A stretch of DNA of 6,868 bases from Solobacterium sp. (GTDB lineage: Bacteria > Bacillota_I > Bacilli_A > Erysipelotrichales > Erysipelotrichaceae): assembly GCA_016284975.1 (NCBI GenBank), contig JAEEPV010000275.1, forward strand, positions 1 through 6,868, written 5' to 3'. Positions 5,376 through 6,868 of this stretch are shown here, one piece after another. The notes below the pieces were generated by a model. It did not search any database. It was given only the letters and a program-made list of their open reading frames with translations, and had not been told where the DNA came from. Positions within the stretch are counted from its first letter, which is position 1; each line of letters starts with the position of its first letter. The translations under genes and the position numbers were made by a program.

Positions 5376-6428
5376 CGGTTTGGAAATACAAATTATCAGA
5401 AGCAACACTCCGCTAGTCAGACGTCCGAACATCATCGGAAAGGCAAGCGAAGGGCGAAACTGCATCGTGAAGGCGAGAAAGTCTCCTACCGTATATGCGG
5501 CCATCATCAGATATGCGACATTGATGGTGATTCCCGTGAGATCCAGCCGACTGAGATTCATCAGTGTTGGAATGTCATTTGAAGTTGAAAGAAACAGATA
5601 AGAAATGCTTTCTGTAGTCAGTTTCAAACGTTTTGAGAGACGGATCAGCGGATGCCGCAATGCCCGCTGTATCAGAGAGAATATCGGAAGTATTCCTCCG
5701 AGAAATACTCCGATACGCACGATCACAGGATAGATTTCATCCAGCGGGGTAAGTCCTTCAAGGAGAACGATACCGCCGGCATCCTGCCATACAGCAATCG
5801 TAAATCCCGCATAAGCTGTTGTTTTGACAAGGAATGCCAGAATACTGAAAAACTTAACCATCAGATTCTGGAAATACATCAGACCAATCAGGAGAACAAT
5901 GGAAAGCAGCGCAATCGGCCATGTATTCCGAACCATCATGAGAAGTGGCATACCACAGAACAGTCCGGTCAGAATACAGGCAAAAGGAAGAAAAATGAAC
6001 GCGACAGTTAGCCCTTTAACGGCTGCTTTCCGTTTGTCTCCCTGTGTATTTGTGAGCGAAAGAGGCACAGCACCCGTCAGTGCGGTTCCAAAGAAGGAAG
6101 CCACGATCAGACCGTTGTAAATCATGGCATCGGAATCAATGCCAATTTCCTGTGCAAGAAATGCACCCCCTGCATCACAACTGAAAAGTATTCCTGCAAA
6201 CAGAGATGGGTCACAGCCGATTCGGATCAGGAACGGACTGATTGCAGGTCCGATATGACATGCGATCCACGGAGAGAGTGCCATGAATCCGGTCATGAGA
6301 AGAAGAAGTTCGGTAATGACGCCCAGCCCTTCTTTCAGCGCATCACCAAGATGAAATCTGCATCCGAGAATCAAATCCGCTGCGGCGATTCCAAAGAATA
6401 TGGCAACGGTTAAATTAAACAGTTGCAA
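5361..6428 (-). CDS. EutH-like membrane protein (ethanolamine permease family)
   Basis: Polytopic membrane protein of 355 aa with about ten hydrophobic segments. It resembles EutH, the family that moves ethanolamine into the cell for eut catabolism. Matching blocks: GFMALSPWIACHIGP (47-61), DPSLFAG (73-79), SCDAGGAFLA (83-92), STSNDIPTL (281-289, family S.aN.iP), and INVAYLMMAAYTVGDFLAFT (302-321), which corresponds to the family's NvAFaVsaafvfGDHLgFT. The usual His after GD is Phe317 here, and the protein is shorter than the roughly 400 aa of enteric EutH, so it is a divergent member whose substrate is uncertain. The start is TTG at 6428: a TGA lies in frame seven codons upstream and no in-frame ATG occurs before residue 45. 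The ribosome site is weak, so translation is probably coupled to the SIS gene that ends 18 bases upstream. No other eut gene is visible. Confidence 0.75.
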   Translation of the reverse strand: MQLFNLTVAIFFGIAAADLILGCRFHLGDALKEGLGVITELLLLMTGFMALSPWIACHIGPAISPFLIRIGCDPSLFAGILFSCDAGGAFLAQEIGIDSDAMIYNGLIVASFFGTALTGAVPLSLTNTQGDKRKAAVKGLTVAFIFLPFACILTGLFCGMPLLMMVRNTWPIALLSIVLLIGLMYFQNLMVKFFSILAFLVKTTAYAGFTIAVWQDAGGIVLLEGLTPLDEIYPVIVRIGVFLGGILPIFSLIQRALRHPLIRLSKRLKLTTESISYLFLSTSNDIPTLMNLSRLDLTGITINVAYLMMAAYTVGDFLAFTMQFRPSLAFPMMFGRLTSGVLLLIICISKPIRDL

Positions 6429-6446
6429 GTTTCCGTGTCTTTTGTA

Positions 6447-6868
6447 TCAGGCGCGGCCTGGTGTATCTTCGCTGAAGGGACTGTTGGTATAATTCTCGGA
6501 TTTGGAAGAAACAAATTTCTCCATCTTACTCTGAAGGGGATGCTTTACCCAGCGGCCAAGATCTTCTGTGATCTGCCAGGCGGTCAGTTGGAAGAATGGA
6601 AGTATACAGAGCGGTGTTATTTCTTCCGGTACATCACAATGAACATTGAAGATTCGTTCACCGGTAAGGCTGTCATTGGTTGTGATCAAGAAGGAATTCG
6701 ATGTAACAATGGAGGTTCCTTCAAAGATCTTCCGGATGCGGTCACTGCCGATGCCTCCATCAATCAGGAAAACGGTGTATCTGGGAGTCATCTGAATGTT
6801 TGGCCCATGGATATATTCCTCAATTTCATATTCACCGGTCGGAACACTGATGGTTTCACCGAATATCA
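6447..6868 (-). CDS. SIS-domain sugar-phosphate protein, C-terminal part (5' end outside window)
   Basis: The frame is open to the right edge, so only the last ~139 codons are seen; the ATG at 6791 is internal. The visible part is the end of a second SIS domain: IFGETISVP, then EYEIEEYIHGPN, where EE..HGP is the active-site motif equivalent to GELKHGP of GlmS, then a beta strand (YTVFLIDGG), a ligand-loop region, and a helix LCILPFFQLTAWQITEDLG of the type that ends SIS domains. This pattern fits stand-alone double-SIS proteins such as the fructosamine or glucoselysine 6-phosphate deglycases (FrlB/GfrF group) and amino-sugar isomerases. Which of these it is cannot be decided without the N-terminal part. 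It lies 18 bases upstream of the EutH-like gene on the same strand, so the two probably share an mRNA. Confidence 0.8.
   Translation of the reverse strand, partial: IFGETISVPTGEYEIEEYIHGPNIQMTPRYTVFLIDGGIGSDRIRKIFEGTSIVTSNSFLITTNDSLTGERIFNVHCDVPEEITPLCILPFFQLTAWQITEDLGRWVKHPLQSKMEKFVSSKSENYTNSPFSEDTPGRA

Noticed and set aside
5652..6011. 119-codon open frame on the plus strand
   Set aside because: It is the antisense of the EutH-like gene, which has clear family motifs and membrane segments; the plus-strand translation resembles nothing.
1..6868. CRISPR array, tRNA or rRNA genes, phage attachment site
   Set aside because: No regularly spaced direct repeats, tRNA-like cloverleaf or rRNA stretches were found by eye on either strand.

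Overview
The window looks like a moderate-GC Bacillota (low-GC Gram-positive) chromosome, possibly a gut anaerobe. The strongest lineage clue is a glmS ribozyme upstream of glmS, an RNA class known essentially from Gram-positive bacteria. The species cannot be named from the sequence.

Layout: (a) 3-1112 (+), the 3' part of a MATE-family multidrug efflux transporter whose start lies left of the window. (b) 1235-3161, a complete insertion sequence of the IS66 family. It has 22-bp imperfect terminal inverted repeats, a perfect 8-bp target duplication (1227-1234 and 3162-3169), and one large DDE transposase gene (1498-3126). Its 241-bp leader is AT-rich and carries three perfect 9-bp DnaA boxes. 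The element landed between the MATE gene and the glmS promoter and broke no gene. (c) 3245-5303 (+), the glmS unit: a promoter, a glmS self-cleaving ribozyme, a hairpin that pairs with the Shine-Dalgarno, and full-length glucosamine-6-phosphate synthase, followed by an intrinsic terminator. (d) 6868-5361 (-), a convergent operon: the C-terminal part of a SIS-domain sugar-phosphate protein, then an EutH-like (ethanolamine permease family) membrane protein.

How the parts work: GlmS makes glucosamine-6-phosphate for cell-wall synthesis, and that product should activate the ribozyme, which cleaves the glmS mRNA. The extra hairpin with a T-run just before the start codon may add a second control. 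The terminator at 5307-5336 has A and T tracts on its two sides and can serve both convergent units. The IS is an independent passenger. Its DnaA boxes suggest that transposase expression or transposition is tied to replication initiation; this is the most unusual feature of the window.

Gaps: the stretch between the MATE stop and the transposase start holds a weak stem-loop, about 90 bases in which I see nothing, the left target duplication and the IS leader. The stretch 3127-3485 holds the IS right end, the glmS promoter and the glmS leader RNA.
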